DNA from: Membranipora membranacea
Taxonomy: Eukaryota > Bryozoa > Gymnolaemata > Cheilostomatida > Membraniporidae
Reading direction: 5' to 3'
DNA length: 64,000 bases
NCBI GenBank assembly: GCA_914767715.1
Contig: OU612068.1
Coordinates: 20,584,001 to 20,648,000, forward strand
Every line of letters starts with the position of its first letter. Within the stretch, counting starts at the first letter, position 1. The notes under the pieces were generated by a model. That model did no database searches. It saw nothing but the letters and a program-made list of their open reading frames with translations, and was not told the DNA's origin. The position numbers and the translations under genes are program-made. Below, in pieces: positions 37,901-48,655 of the stretch.

Positions 37901-40900
37901 AATGCTGGCCAACATAATAAACTTAGCCTTGAGAGAACAGAAACGAAGTGCTTCAAGTCTGTAAGCAAACAAATTCATAGTTATGAATGACCAGTTTTCA
38001 CCCATCGAGGACTTCAGCTAAGTACTTAACTATTGATTTTTTTGCTGTTTTCACTATCGGCAAATATAATTTTCTGACTTCTAGCATTGTTCCTATTGCA
38101 ACATTTTAAGTCAATAACAAAAGCTTGTCATTTGGGAAATAGATGAGCCTAAAATGCAAACATTGATTTCAGCTATTGATATGAGTACAATGTTATGTAT
38201 TGTGTTTTTCAATGAATCTATTTATGTATAACCTGCCACTGGATTAGTCATCGTATCCAGGTATGAGAAAGGCGATGATTCATCAGCCCACTGCAAACAC
38301 TAAACTCAATGATTTATCACCTCAATGCAGCGCTAATGATTCGCTGCCTTGGCTGCCTTAGGTTTATCTCCCATAGCTGCAGTATACATTATATATTACG
38401 CAAACATAAATATTGCCGATGCAATGGTATTAATTATATTGATCGACAAGATCCCGTTCATTCATCCGCTGCTGTGGGGCATAGCACACGTTTTGCATCA
38501 TATTAAAAATCTGATCCTGAGATTGATGTACACGAACAGCGCTTCCCCCATCACACATTGATAATTTGTCTGTATCTGATTATTCCTATAAACTCCTTAC
38601 GACAAGAGCTTTAAAGCTAAATTTAGATTTCTAATGACATAAATTATTCAGCTGTTCACTAGATAAAAAGATTATCTCCGGTTTTTCAGTGCTTCCAGTG
38701 ACAGTGCGTCCAGTGACGTTCTAAGTCTTTTTCAATAAGTCAAACTTATCTAAATATTTGAACTAAAAAAGGAAAAAACCCATTTATTTACCTCGGAAAT
38801 TTTTTGATTATTGATTTAAAATCGACATTATTTTGGGGAAGAAAAGCTAAGTCCAGGGTAACCCGGCCCTGGTTAATAAAATCAGGCTGATTAAATGAGC
38901 CTCACCAAACTCTGTAAAATCTCCAGACTGTAAGGTCGCTAACTTTGTACTGTCTTATATGAAATCAATAAATACTATATGAATTTTTCCTTCCTCAGCT
39001 CCTCCGCTGACATGCTGACGCTGTTGTGACTTACTTGGGGGATTTGAGATCACGATGGATGATTTTATTGGCGTGTAGGTAGTTCATACCACAGGCTATC
39101 TGTGAAGCCCATGAGTAAAGTAGCTGGGGAGGAACCTCTCTGTGGTCTCTTAGCACCTCATATAACTGGCCATAAGGACAATATTCCATAATAATACTGT
39201 AACACATCGGCTGTGAGCAAACACCCCTGAAATAGAGAAGAAGTTCACACCTTATAACAGATTATTCAATGGATAGGCAAAGATATCTCACCTTCATAAA
39301 CTTTGACTACATCACAGAGTAAGGACATGTCCTTACTTTGTGACTACATGCTGCAAGCAGCAGGTACAGTGAAAATAACAAGGGTAAATTCCATTTACAA
39401 CCCCCAATGTCTCATCACGCAGCCAGGTCAGAGCAATGATGCTCAGGGCCCGGATCAGCAACACCTGGCTTTCTGATGGAAAACACTCTTCGTGTTCGGA
39501 CAGGGAACCACACCCCTATTAAAACCAAGTTGCGGAACTGGTCAAGGCTTTTTATTGGAGCTGACCTTGATGTTAGATTTCATATTTAACAAAATAGACT
39601 CTTGTCTGCAGTAGAAACCCAAGCTTGTTATCATTTTGAGGGGGCAATAACAAATTCACTTCTTCAGTAGCCTTGTAGCTATGAGGGAATTACAATTGTT
39701 ATTGGATTAGTGTAACATCATGATATCTCCCAATCAATAATTTTCTCTTATCTCCGTTAGAGCACATTGCATTATATGGTACATTTACAGATAGCAAGCT
39801 ATTGCTTCACAACCCTCAATGGCTTGCTAAATACAAGACCAATAGCTGTAGGAATTTACTAAACATTTTTGGCTCAAGTTTCTCATGCGTACAAGGCTGT
39901 TCTGCTATCAGTTTTGAATTGAACTCAATTGTTTTCAGCTTCTTCTATTCTATAGCTATACCATTTATATATCTATATCCAACAGCTCGGCTAACTGGGC
40001 TTAGCTTTTTTCACAAGTTTTGCGCTACTTGACCCAAAGTGTTGTTTGGTGCAAAGCCTGCTTGACCAGGTCACAACAATATTTTTGACTTTGATAACAG
40101 CCGTGAATGTTTCACCATACCAAAATAGCAGAAGCGCACAGCTGGCTCCTGCAGCAAACCTGAGAATCAATTATAACTATAACGCAACATCTTTGTTTGT
40201 TCGCTTCAGAGCCTCATAAACAAATTAATCGGTTATCTGGGGCCCCAAGTCAGTAAACAACTCAATAGATTCAGCCTATGAACATTGAAGAGGGGATCCT
40301 ACCAAAACAAAACATCGGAGCGTCTCAAAAAACATCTTTATTACTGCTGTCTAATTGTCTATGGCCACAGAAATGATAAGCACCTCATCTAGTTTTTAAT
40401 ACCTTTTGGACAGAGGACATAAATGATGCTGCACTTTTAGGACAAGGAAATTAGGGCAGCAAGAGTGAAGTAAATAAGAAAAGGAATGAGGACGTCTCAC
40501 ATTTCTCAATAAGGTTGTTACATCACTCCATAGATTCAGAGTAAGCAATTTTAAGGACACAATGTTTACCCTGCGTAAGATCCAAACCTGTGACATCAAA
40601 TAACCCCATAATCAGACCAATGAAATGAGTGAGATAATCCCATACATACTTGAAAGTGATAATATTTGGATGGTTGAGTTTTCTTAGATGACGTATATTG
40701 ATTTCTTTGAGGTGTTTCACTTTTTTGACAGCCACTTCCTGTCCGCGATGTTTACCATAGAATACAGCACCCTGAGCACCGCTGCCTAGCCATCGCAGGC
40801 TCGATATCTCCTCAAACTTAATCTCAAACGAGCTGTCTGTAAGCAAAAAAATAAACATTTATTTTATTACTTAATCTACTGATAGGCTACATTGAGAACC

Positions 40901-43077
40901 ACAAGTTCCTTCCACTTAGTCGTACAAGAGGTTAAACTCAAAACAATGGTCCTGAGTTCAAGGAAACTAATCTAATGTTTCCTTGACGTATTCCGGATTA
41001 AAGTTTAAGACTAAGGAGGCCTAGGCAGAATCACCACCTAATCCATCATATTTTTTATTTAATCTTCAGGTAGGCCATAATATTGGTTTTGAGATTAAAA
41101 AACTTTAATTTGAAAACAAATTTTGGACTCTCAGACATTGATCATGCCATCGCCCTTTGATATATCAATATTGCATCACGGGAACAACCTACATGGATAT
41201 ACACCAGTCCTTATCAAAATCACTTCATATCTTGTAACACCCTATACTAGGTCTCCAGATACCCAATGCTAAAGTATCACTGGTGCCAAGCTTACTAGAT
41301 GTAATAATTCATATCAGCCGATTACGTAGGTCCGTTTCATTTAAAACCTCATAGCCTGGGCGAGGCGCTGGAGCCTGATCAATTTTCAGCCACGCTTAAT
41401 TAACTAAGCTTAGCGGACCCAGAGTATGAAGCCACTTCAGCCATTTATACATCCTAGACACAAACCTTGTGTAATTAGTTAGACTCCTCGCACCCTATAC
41501 AAAGTCATCAGGGGAAGTGGGGAAAATTGTTATTATATAGTCGGATATGTTAGAATCAGCATAATAAAAGAAATATCAAAACTGGCAGCTGTTACCGTGC
41601 TTACATTATAGACGTGTCATAAGCAGCAAGCAGCGCAGGAGACCTCACTATTACGACTGAAAGCCAACATAAAGATCCGAGAGCTGCTTGTAATATTTAT
41701 TTGTTACAGCAGCTTGATACTGCAGCATTGATTCACAGTTTTTCTGGCACTCCATCAAACAATACAGGTGCAAGTGAATTAAGTTTGCAGTCAATCAGTG
41801 CTGTATTGTATCAAACTTTTCAGCTGCATTAGACTGACACCTTAAACACAGTTACTCCCTTGTGTACTGGCCATTGACACCGATATGTAACCTTCTGACA
41901 TAGACACTGGGTGCCCACGTCACCTTGGTTGCCCTGTCTAGTATATAGGTACCATTGCCGTATACCATAGCATACTACTGTGCTACCTTTAATCAGGCAA
42001 TACGAGGCAATCAGATACTTTGCATAATACCAGGCACAATTTTAATTATTTGCCCAGGCTTCCCATCAGCGCCTATCCGCATAAGTCTAGAAATACTCAT
42101 TATACCTTTAAGTTTTTCCTCTAGAGCAGCACGGCCTATAAATGACCATACAGGTTTCAGACAGGTAATAATCCCACTTATCCAGTTAGTCTGCTCATGC
42201 TGTTCGCTCTGTTTAGTGTCTGTGTGAGGCTCATGTTGGCCGTCTATCCTAACGGAGAATTGTTTAGGGGGCATCATAGTATTTTTACTCTGTCTTTGAG
42301 GTGTAGATGGAGTCTTTGGAATGTCTGTAACGTGACTAGCATGCCCATCCGATAGCTGAAGGGAGCTGCAAGCAACAAAATAATGATAGAGATTTTGACA
42401 GTTATATCAGTGTTTTTGATCTGGGTCTTACACAATATTCGTTATCTGCCGTTTTAGGCCCATGCACGCACAAAGGCGTCATCACTGAGTTGAACAAAGA
42501 AATTGTACTAGCATAAAAAAATTTCCATCAAAATGTCTCAAGAGAGTCTAGAATGTCAATATATTACAAGTTTCTTTATCTTTGATAGCACAGAAAAGAC
42601 CTTGGACAGGTAATGTCAGAGCGCTGCTAATAATATGATGTCAATTCTAGCAATCAATATCAGTGCGAGCAATGGTACATAATCAAACAGCTTACTAATT
42701 AGCTAACTGTAACAGTGTCTTTGTTACTTAAATAGTATTAGCTAAACCAAATCAAGCAAATTAATGCTACCTTCCTACAGGGTAGAGCTTAACTTTCCAT
42801 CCTATTTAGAACGTAAACATCTTATACAATTATAAAAGACGTTAAGCTGGCAGATGACTGGCAGCAATGAACAAGAGGGGGTTCATTGCTGGCAGCGTTC
42901 ATGTGTTGTGATGATTACTTACCTGGAGGAAAAGAAGTCGCTGTCTGGGCTGTGTGATATGGCATAGAGATCATTACTGTTGCACTGTTGTTGCTCGGGT
43001 ACGATGACTTTGAGCTGTTTTAGCGGCTGTTTGGTTACTGTGATATGTGATGGCCTTTGGTTTGATGTAGAAGTCAT
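31915..43077 (-). CDS. MAP3K13: MAP3K12/13-type (DLK/LZK, wallenda) dual leucine zipper kinase
   Basis: DLK/LZK kinases phosphorylate MKK4/7 and drive JNK signalling in axon injury and synapse growth. Exons (minus): 43077-42923, 42365-42106, 40836-40650, 39226-39035, 37634-37470, 35652-35494, 34889-34813, 33730-33574, 32932-32816, 32374-31915, joining in frame to 642 residues. The family hallmark [17 protein letters not shown] precedes the kinase. Kinase motifs: [79 protein letters not shown] and [12 protein letters not shown] zipper follows ([31 protein letters not shown]); the first zipper looks weak. The S/T-rich tail is much shorter than in vertebrates (859-966 residues). APE of subdomain VIII is PPE. 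The start is uncertain: an acceptor-like site at 43102 suggests a further 5' exon. Paralogue choice is arbitrary because the gene may predate the DLK/LZK split. Confidence 0.92.
35290..35374. repeat. Near-perfect inverted repeat (41-bp arms, 3-nt loop)
   Basis: Arms 35290-35330 and 35334-35374 are reverse complements with a single mismatch around the loop gca (35331-35333). The arm includes gccaaggcatgtcagttttc. It lies in the MAP3K intron 34890-35493, so it would be transcribed with the pre-mRNA and could form a hairpin RNA. A recent foldback insertion or a hairpin precursor are both possible. Confidence 0.9.
37127..37370. repeat. Degenerate tandem repeat, about 125-bp unit
   Basis: Two diverged units share, in order, a tatggcagcattttg-like start (37127 and about 37253), gtatgaaggcaatgaaa/acgagtgtgatggaaa-like centres, a gcaatttcatac/gacgatttgatat-like block and atgaggtcgactaac/gaggacgactagc ends. 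They lie in the MAP3K intron 35653-37469. No coding function is evident. Confidence 0.45.
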
Positions 43078-44229
43078 CTTCTTTGGTGAAGTGGGCTCAA
43101 TCTGCAATTAAGGCAACACCTTTTTTTCATATTTTGTAGTGACCTGTACAGCAACCTTATTAATATCTCATTTTTTACTTTCCTCACTATACGATAGAAT
43201 ACCACACACATGCAACTTATTATGCCACTGGGTGGTCCATTTTCTTCATTATTGTGCAATAGTGTGCAAATAGTTCTTGGCAAGGTCGAGACAATGCTGA
43301 AGGAAAATCCAAGAGACATGCGGCACATGACGGTACAGATTAAAATATAAGTTTTTACATTCTAAAACGGTTAGCAGTATCGGCGGCGTGTACCTTTAGA
43401 CGCGTGGCTATTTTTAGTTTACTGGTATGGACAAAGCACTTAATTAATGCGGTGGCAAATGGTTCGAAAACACCTTTATAAGGTTAATGTGACTGTGAGA
43501 ATTAAGGTGAACATTCCACATCTGTACTTGCGAAAATTCTAACACAGCAAACGATTGACATGCATGTCTGTGTATTCAGATTGAATAAATGGTTGCACCA
43601 CCCATCCATTCCATCACAGTACACAAGTATGTGTAAGAACAAAGCTCACGAAGTCAGGCCTATTAGGGAGATTTGTGGACACTAGAATAACCTGTCTGCA
43701 TAGGGTTCTTGCTTCCTCCCAACTTTCTCAATGTGGCTCTTTACCAGAATTTGAGGTAAACTTTAGATATGAGCTGCCTCACAAAAGAACTGAAAACAGT
43801 AGAATTGCCTATGCTCATGATAATAAAACACGTCTGAGAGCCATAACCTATCATGATACTTGTGTGTCTCAGATAATTCATTGGCTCCTTGAGGGTAAAG
43901 CTAATATTTTTAGGACCTGCCTACAAACTGAGAGCAGCTTGGCACCAAATACGCCAGTCTTCGGACAGAGTCGGACTAGCGATTATAACCCCAACGAGTT
44001 AATCGTCAGTATCTGCACCCTAATACTGTCTCGGTGTCTGACATGGAGCCTTTACCAAACGGGTCGACAAACACTGTCAGGTCAGAGGTGGACTTTATAC
44101 TTTGTCTCTGATAAGTTTACTCGCAGTGGCCTTCCTCACAACGAAGTTTGATAGTAATTGTGACCCGATGAACTCCCTCATAGTGTGACCTCACCAATTA
44201 ATTTATCAAAAACCTCCAGCTATATATAT

Positions 44230-44275
44230 ACTTTTATTGTCATTCTACATCATCTTTAGGAATGTTTTTCATAAA
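44230..44275 (+). repeat. Short dispersed repeat, copy 2
   Basis: This matches 19553-19600 (shared core atcatctttaggaatgtt with cttttattgtca/ttttattgtcaa before it). Confidence 0.5.
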
Positions 44276-44702
44276 TCATTCATAAATGGGCTGCATTTCT
44301 TCATAAATAAGGCCAGTGGAGACACCAGAGGTGTGCTAGGTGCTCCTGTGTCTGATATGATACCAAATAACACATATAAGACTAAAGAGTTGGAGTTCTA
44401 TCAAGTGGGTGGGCTTTGTTTGCCCTAACTAACACAACTGTATTGTCACAATTGTGTGTTTTATAAAATGGAAGTTAATTCCTCAGAGTCAAACCTTCTT
44501 AGCATTTATTCTTACAGCAGAAGAGCCTATTAAAAGAAAATTACTTACAGCTGTTGGATGCATCTTATATACTGTTATAATCCAAAAGATAAGAGTGTTT
44601 ATCCTGAAAAAAGTTTATTCATTGGGAGCAGTATCCAGATTTACAGACCATCTTCCATCAAGTTACTCACTCAACTAAAATATTTCATTCGTGTTCTCGT
44701 CT

Positions 44703-44744
44703 CACGTGGTACTCATGTGATCAAAACAAACTGAGGTAGCCAAT
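44703..44744 (+). promoter_or_regulatory. E-box and CCAAT box upstream of elongin B
   Basis: CACGTG at 44703-44708 and CCAAT at 44740-44744 lie 100-140 bp before the elongin B start codon. Position fits a proximal promoter, but the motifs are short and untested. Confidence 0.25.
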
Positions 44745-44841
44745 GAAAGCAAGCTTAACATAATCAGTACTCCGCAGTGAATGGTTTCCTTCTCAACAAA
44801 AAATTGTGAGGAGTGCTCTTGGATTCTTCATTCACAGAAAA

Positions 44842-47605
44842 ATGGTAAGAGTTGATATAAAAAAAACCTCAATCTCTCGCTGTTTTGATCTGTGACATCA
44901 AAGAAAAGTCAATGTTTATGATTTTTGTTTTTTAAACTTCTATTTCCCTAAAGTAATGCAGCTCTAGCAAAATAAACTTCATGTGTTTGTAAGAAATGTT
45001 TGGTAGTGAAGAAGAAGTTGTGACACATTTTTATCAGTGTATGAATACTTAGATGTTTGAGCCTAATCTGACTCACAAACTCAAATTAAGAAAATGGTTC
45101 GCAGTGTACATATATTTACTTGCTTGCTTCAATAGAATCAGTTAGTTAAATAAGGTCTCACCACTGCTTACATGAATAGCCATCATCATATTGATTGATG
45201 TTTTATCAATGAACTAAAAGGTTTAGTTCATTGGTTTTATAGATGTATATTTGTATATATCAATACAAATATATAATATATATAACAAAATCACAATGTG
45301 TCAAATGTGAGTTGAGGAATACACATTTACGTACAAGCCCTGAGCTTTAAACGCTGCGATGATCATTGTTCTGAGATTTCATTTCGTAAACTTGACAAAT
45401 GATAATAAATAGAATAGATTTCTCTGACTAGAATTTATTGAGTGTAGATAGTTTGATGGTGTTAGATGATGAATTATACAAAAACAACTTTTTTTTAATT
45501 TTGGACTTGAAATCCAAACATTCCAAAGCATATTTAGTTAGATTGTATCACTGAACCACAGCCCAAAGCTGTGTATCATTGAGTGTGGAAATGTTTCAAA
45601 GTCATCGATACGGTTAATCAGAACACCTAAAAGATCCGCACTGCATTCAAGTATTATTGTCATACAAATCAAAAAATGTTTAAGACATCCATGATAATCT
45701 TGAATCGAACTCTATTTGAGTTTGGTATAGCTAATAACAAAAAGTTAAAAGTATCTTTATATGCTGCTGCTGTATGGTACAGTTACCGACCGCAGTATGG
45801 GAAAGACTTGAAAGGCATAAAAGTTATGTTTCAAATCTATTTTCCCGACATAGCATCAAGCACTAAGATCAAGATCAAGATCTGACTAATAAATGGCTGC
45901 TGTGTTGAACAAACTATGCAGTAGATATGTGTCTAAAGTAGTTTCTAACAATAATCACAGGCTACACCACCACATCCTACAGAAACAATCAACCAATAGG
46001 CATGGTGCCAGACAGACAAATCCATTTTAAACAGCAGAAACACTCTTTTCAGCAAATCATTATTTGATAGCTAAATGTAAATGCAATGAGTGAGCTTTTT
46101 CTGATTTTTTTTTGGAAAACTTTACCAGACTTTAACCCTCTATCTTGCGAATACCATACTAGTATACTAGAAGATAAAAATTTGCTGAGTAAGTTACAAC
46201 CTTATTTTTAGATTTAATCCCCTCATTTTAAATTAATTATAGCTTTCCTGACATTTCAACTGAATTTGTTTTCTTTTACTCTAGGATATATTTTTGATGA
46301 TAAGGCGCAAAAAGTGCACAGTATTTACTGATGCCAAGGAAACAACAACAGTAGCTGAATTGAAGAAAATGATTGAAGGAATCACGAAGACACTGCCTGA
46401 AGATCAACTGCTTTTTAATTTTAATAATGAGGTAAGTTTCATGCCCAAGACATAATGATCAAGCTATACAAGAAGACACACCGAATCACAAGTCAATTTT
46501 ATGCTACTTTAAAAAAAATTCATAGGTCTAGACATCAAATTCTGCTATCCATTATTTCTACATTCTTTTATGTTTTAGTTTGATTGGTACATTTTAAGAA
46601 ACTTAAACCAAATTTGTATTGATATAAGGTTGCATGTATACACAATATGTCATGTCTGAACATCAGTTTTACGGCAGGGTTCACTCATTAAGATATGTTT
46701 TCATTTGATTGGCTATTAAATATTGAGACTGCTTGATGAAACTTTCTCAAACATTGCACCAAAATATACCGTCTTTTTCTAGCCTATGGATGAGAAAAAG
46801 AATTTACAAGACAATGGGTATACATCAGCTACTGCCAGGGCACAAGCACCGGCACAAGTTGGTCTGGTTTGTCGAGCAGCAGGTAAGATTTTATTTTGGT
46901 GTTGGTTGGTAGTATCCTTGAGATGTGATAGTGGATCAGGCAAGATCTGTGTCTGCTTTCAGTAGGAGTGGACAAGGGTTGCTGTTTTCAACACTGTTTA
47001 AAGATTTGGTTTGAGATTAAGAAAAAAACACATGACAACCCGTATCTAGCCACGTAATTGAGAAAGTAATGTGCGCAGAATCATGGAAACAGTCATCGTT
47101 TTGGAACTCGGTATTTCAATTAGGAAGATATCTCTCCTGTTTCAACAGAATATGTCCTCAGTTTGTGGCCACCTTTGAATTAGTGTGATTCATCGCGCCT
47201 CTCCTTAAATGATGGACTCACTTTGGCTATACCTCCCCTCGCTTCTATGATATACCTGGAAACTTTTCATTCTCTAAATTGGTCTAAATCTGTTCATATT
47301 TCAGAGTGAAATGATATTACTCTTGTCCATCACAGCAACTTTGTCAGCATTGTCACCAGATACGTCCTAAGTCCTAACTGAATTTCATAAATTCACTCTT
47401 ATTGTGTTGTTCTTCAATTGTTTTGAGCCCATTGTTCACTCGTAGGCGTAGGTTTGCTTTTTATTGTTGGTCATCTTTTCTTTTAGATGGAGAGTTTGAG
47501 CCATTAGATATAACAGCATATTCACCCCCACCAGAGTTGCCAGATGTAATGAAACCTCAAGAAACTGGTCATGTTAGCGCAGCTGGGGAAAATCAAGCAT
47601 CATAA
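44842..47605 (+). CDS. ELOB: Elongin B
   Basis: Elongin B is a ubiquitin-like protein that pairs with elongin C in the SIII elongation factor and in VHL- and SOCS-box ubiquitin ligases. Exons: 44842-44844 (the ATG alone, followed by donor GTAAGAG), 46285-46431, 46783-46882, 47487-47605. They join in frame to 122 residues (human 118). Exon 2 gives [20 protein letters not shown], exon 3 the [19 protein letters not shown] segment, and exon 4 the hallmark [13 protein letters not shown] tail. The ubiquitin-like fold spans roughly residues 1-85. The start codon sits one 1.4-kb intron away from the rest, inferred from the perfect donor and matching phase. Other upstream ATG exons are possible but none looked better. 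Confidence 0.93.
45207..45233. repeat. Palindrome, copy 1 (12-bp arms, 3-nt loop)
   Basis: caatgaactaaa and tttagttcattg flank agg. The same arm sequence recurs as a longer palindrome at 48533-48566. This copy lies in elongin B intron 1. Confidence 0.75.
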
Positions 47606-48655
47606 CAATATAGAGACAGCGTTCGTGATAGAGACTTATTCGCAGTCATTGGTACTTATATTTTATAAGCCTGGACAAACTGCTGCATGATCTTGTTTTA
47701 TATCAAACTCCCTATGTACCATACCTCAATTACCACTGAAGCTTATAAACGCTTATTTTCTTACTCAGTATGGTGACCAGGCAGAGCTAGGAAGCAGTCT
47801 CCATCAAAACCTTCGGGAATCCCACAAAGAGTTCCTTAAAATGGAAGCGCAACCTGATAGAAAAGAAATTATGTGGCAAGCAGAATCAACATTTGTTTTA
47901 TTTGTTTTTAATAATACAACTCATAACACATGATGACCTCACACGTTTGATGACAGACACATGCCGGCATCTCATGGCAATGAGAGTGGGTTGGAATAAT
48001 CTGTTTCATAATTGATTATAATGCTACAGCCAAATATGTCACAAAAGCTATGATTGATAAGGAATTCATCACTCAATAATTGGGTCCACTGCAGTCTTGA
48101 GATTCAGATGTAAACAGGAAATTTGTAGCTGGATATTATTCTGACAATGCCCAGTGTCAAGTACCAGAACCAGTTGCTAAGGTAAGCATTCACAGATATA
48201 CCCAATGAGCGCTACAGAATTCTTCTAAAATCAAGGACTACTCATTACTAATAATTGCTTTGTCAAGATCTCCACTCAAAGTTGACCTACTCGGCAACAC
48301 GGTGTGTTGGTATTATCCGTCAACATATGAATGTAAGATAAATATAAGTATTTTTAATTTATGATATAAACCCATGTAGGCGCCACAGGCGCAAAATGAA
48401 ATCCTTTCTCATTTTTATCAGACCGAATCATCCTGATATATAGCAAGTGGTCTCTGTTTGCCGAGAAGTAGGTGAGTAGGTGAACTAAATGTCTTCACTC
48501 ATACTGCACAACTTCAAGTTGGATCATCACACCAATGAACTAAACCTCTGGAGGTTTAGTTCATTGATCACACGGTGGCCCAGAAGAAAAGAAGTTGTGT
48601 TCTCTGAAATTAAGGGCAAGTAACTCCAAATAGTGATCCCTGTTTACAATGTCTA
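47606..48655. other. Intergenic between convergent elongin B and GPCR genes
   Basis: About 1.05 kb of convergent 3' space. It contains the 34-bp palindrome at 48533-48566, which would fall in the GPCR 3' flank. No other gene or clear poly(A) signal is seen. Confidence 0.55.
48533..48566. repeat. Palindrome, copy 2 (16-bp arms, 2-nt loop)
   Basis: caatgaactaaacctc and gaggtttagttcattg flank tg with perfect complementarity. It shares its outer 12 bp with 45207-45233, suggesting one small foldback family or a shared hairpin motif. Confidence 0.85.

Larger units (their letters stand above)
43078..44841. other. Intergenic between divergent MAP3K and elongin B genes
   Basis: This region contains the 5' side of both genes. 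The plus-strand open frame 43675-44151 (158 codons) is long for this AT-rich DNA but shows no domain I recognise. A short dispersed repeat lies at 44230-44275. A further 5' MAP3K exon may be hidden here. Confidence 0.5.
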
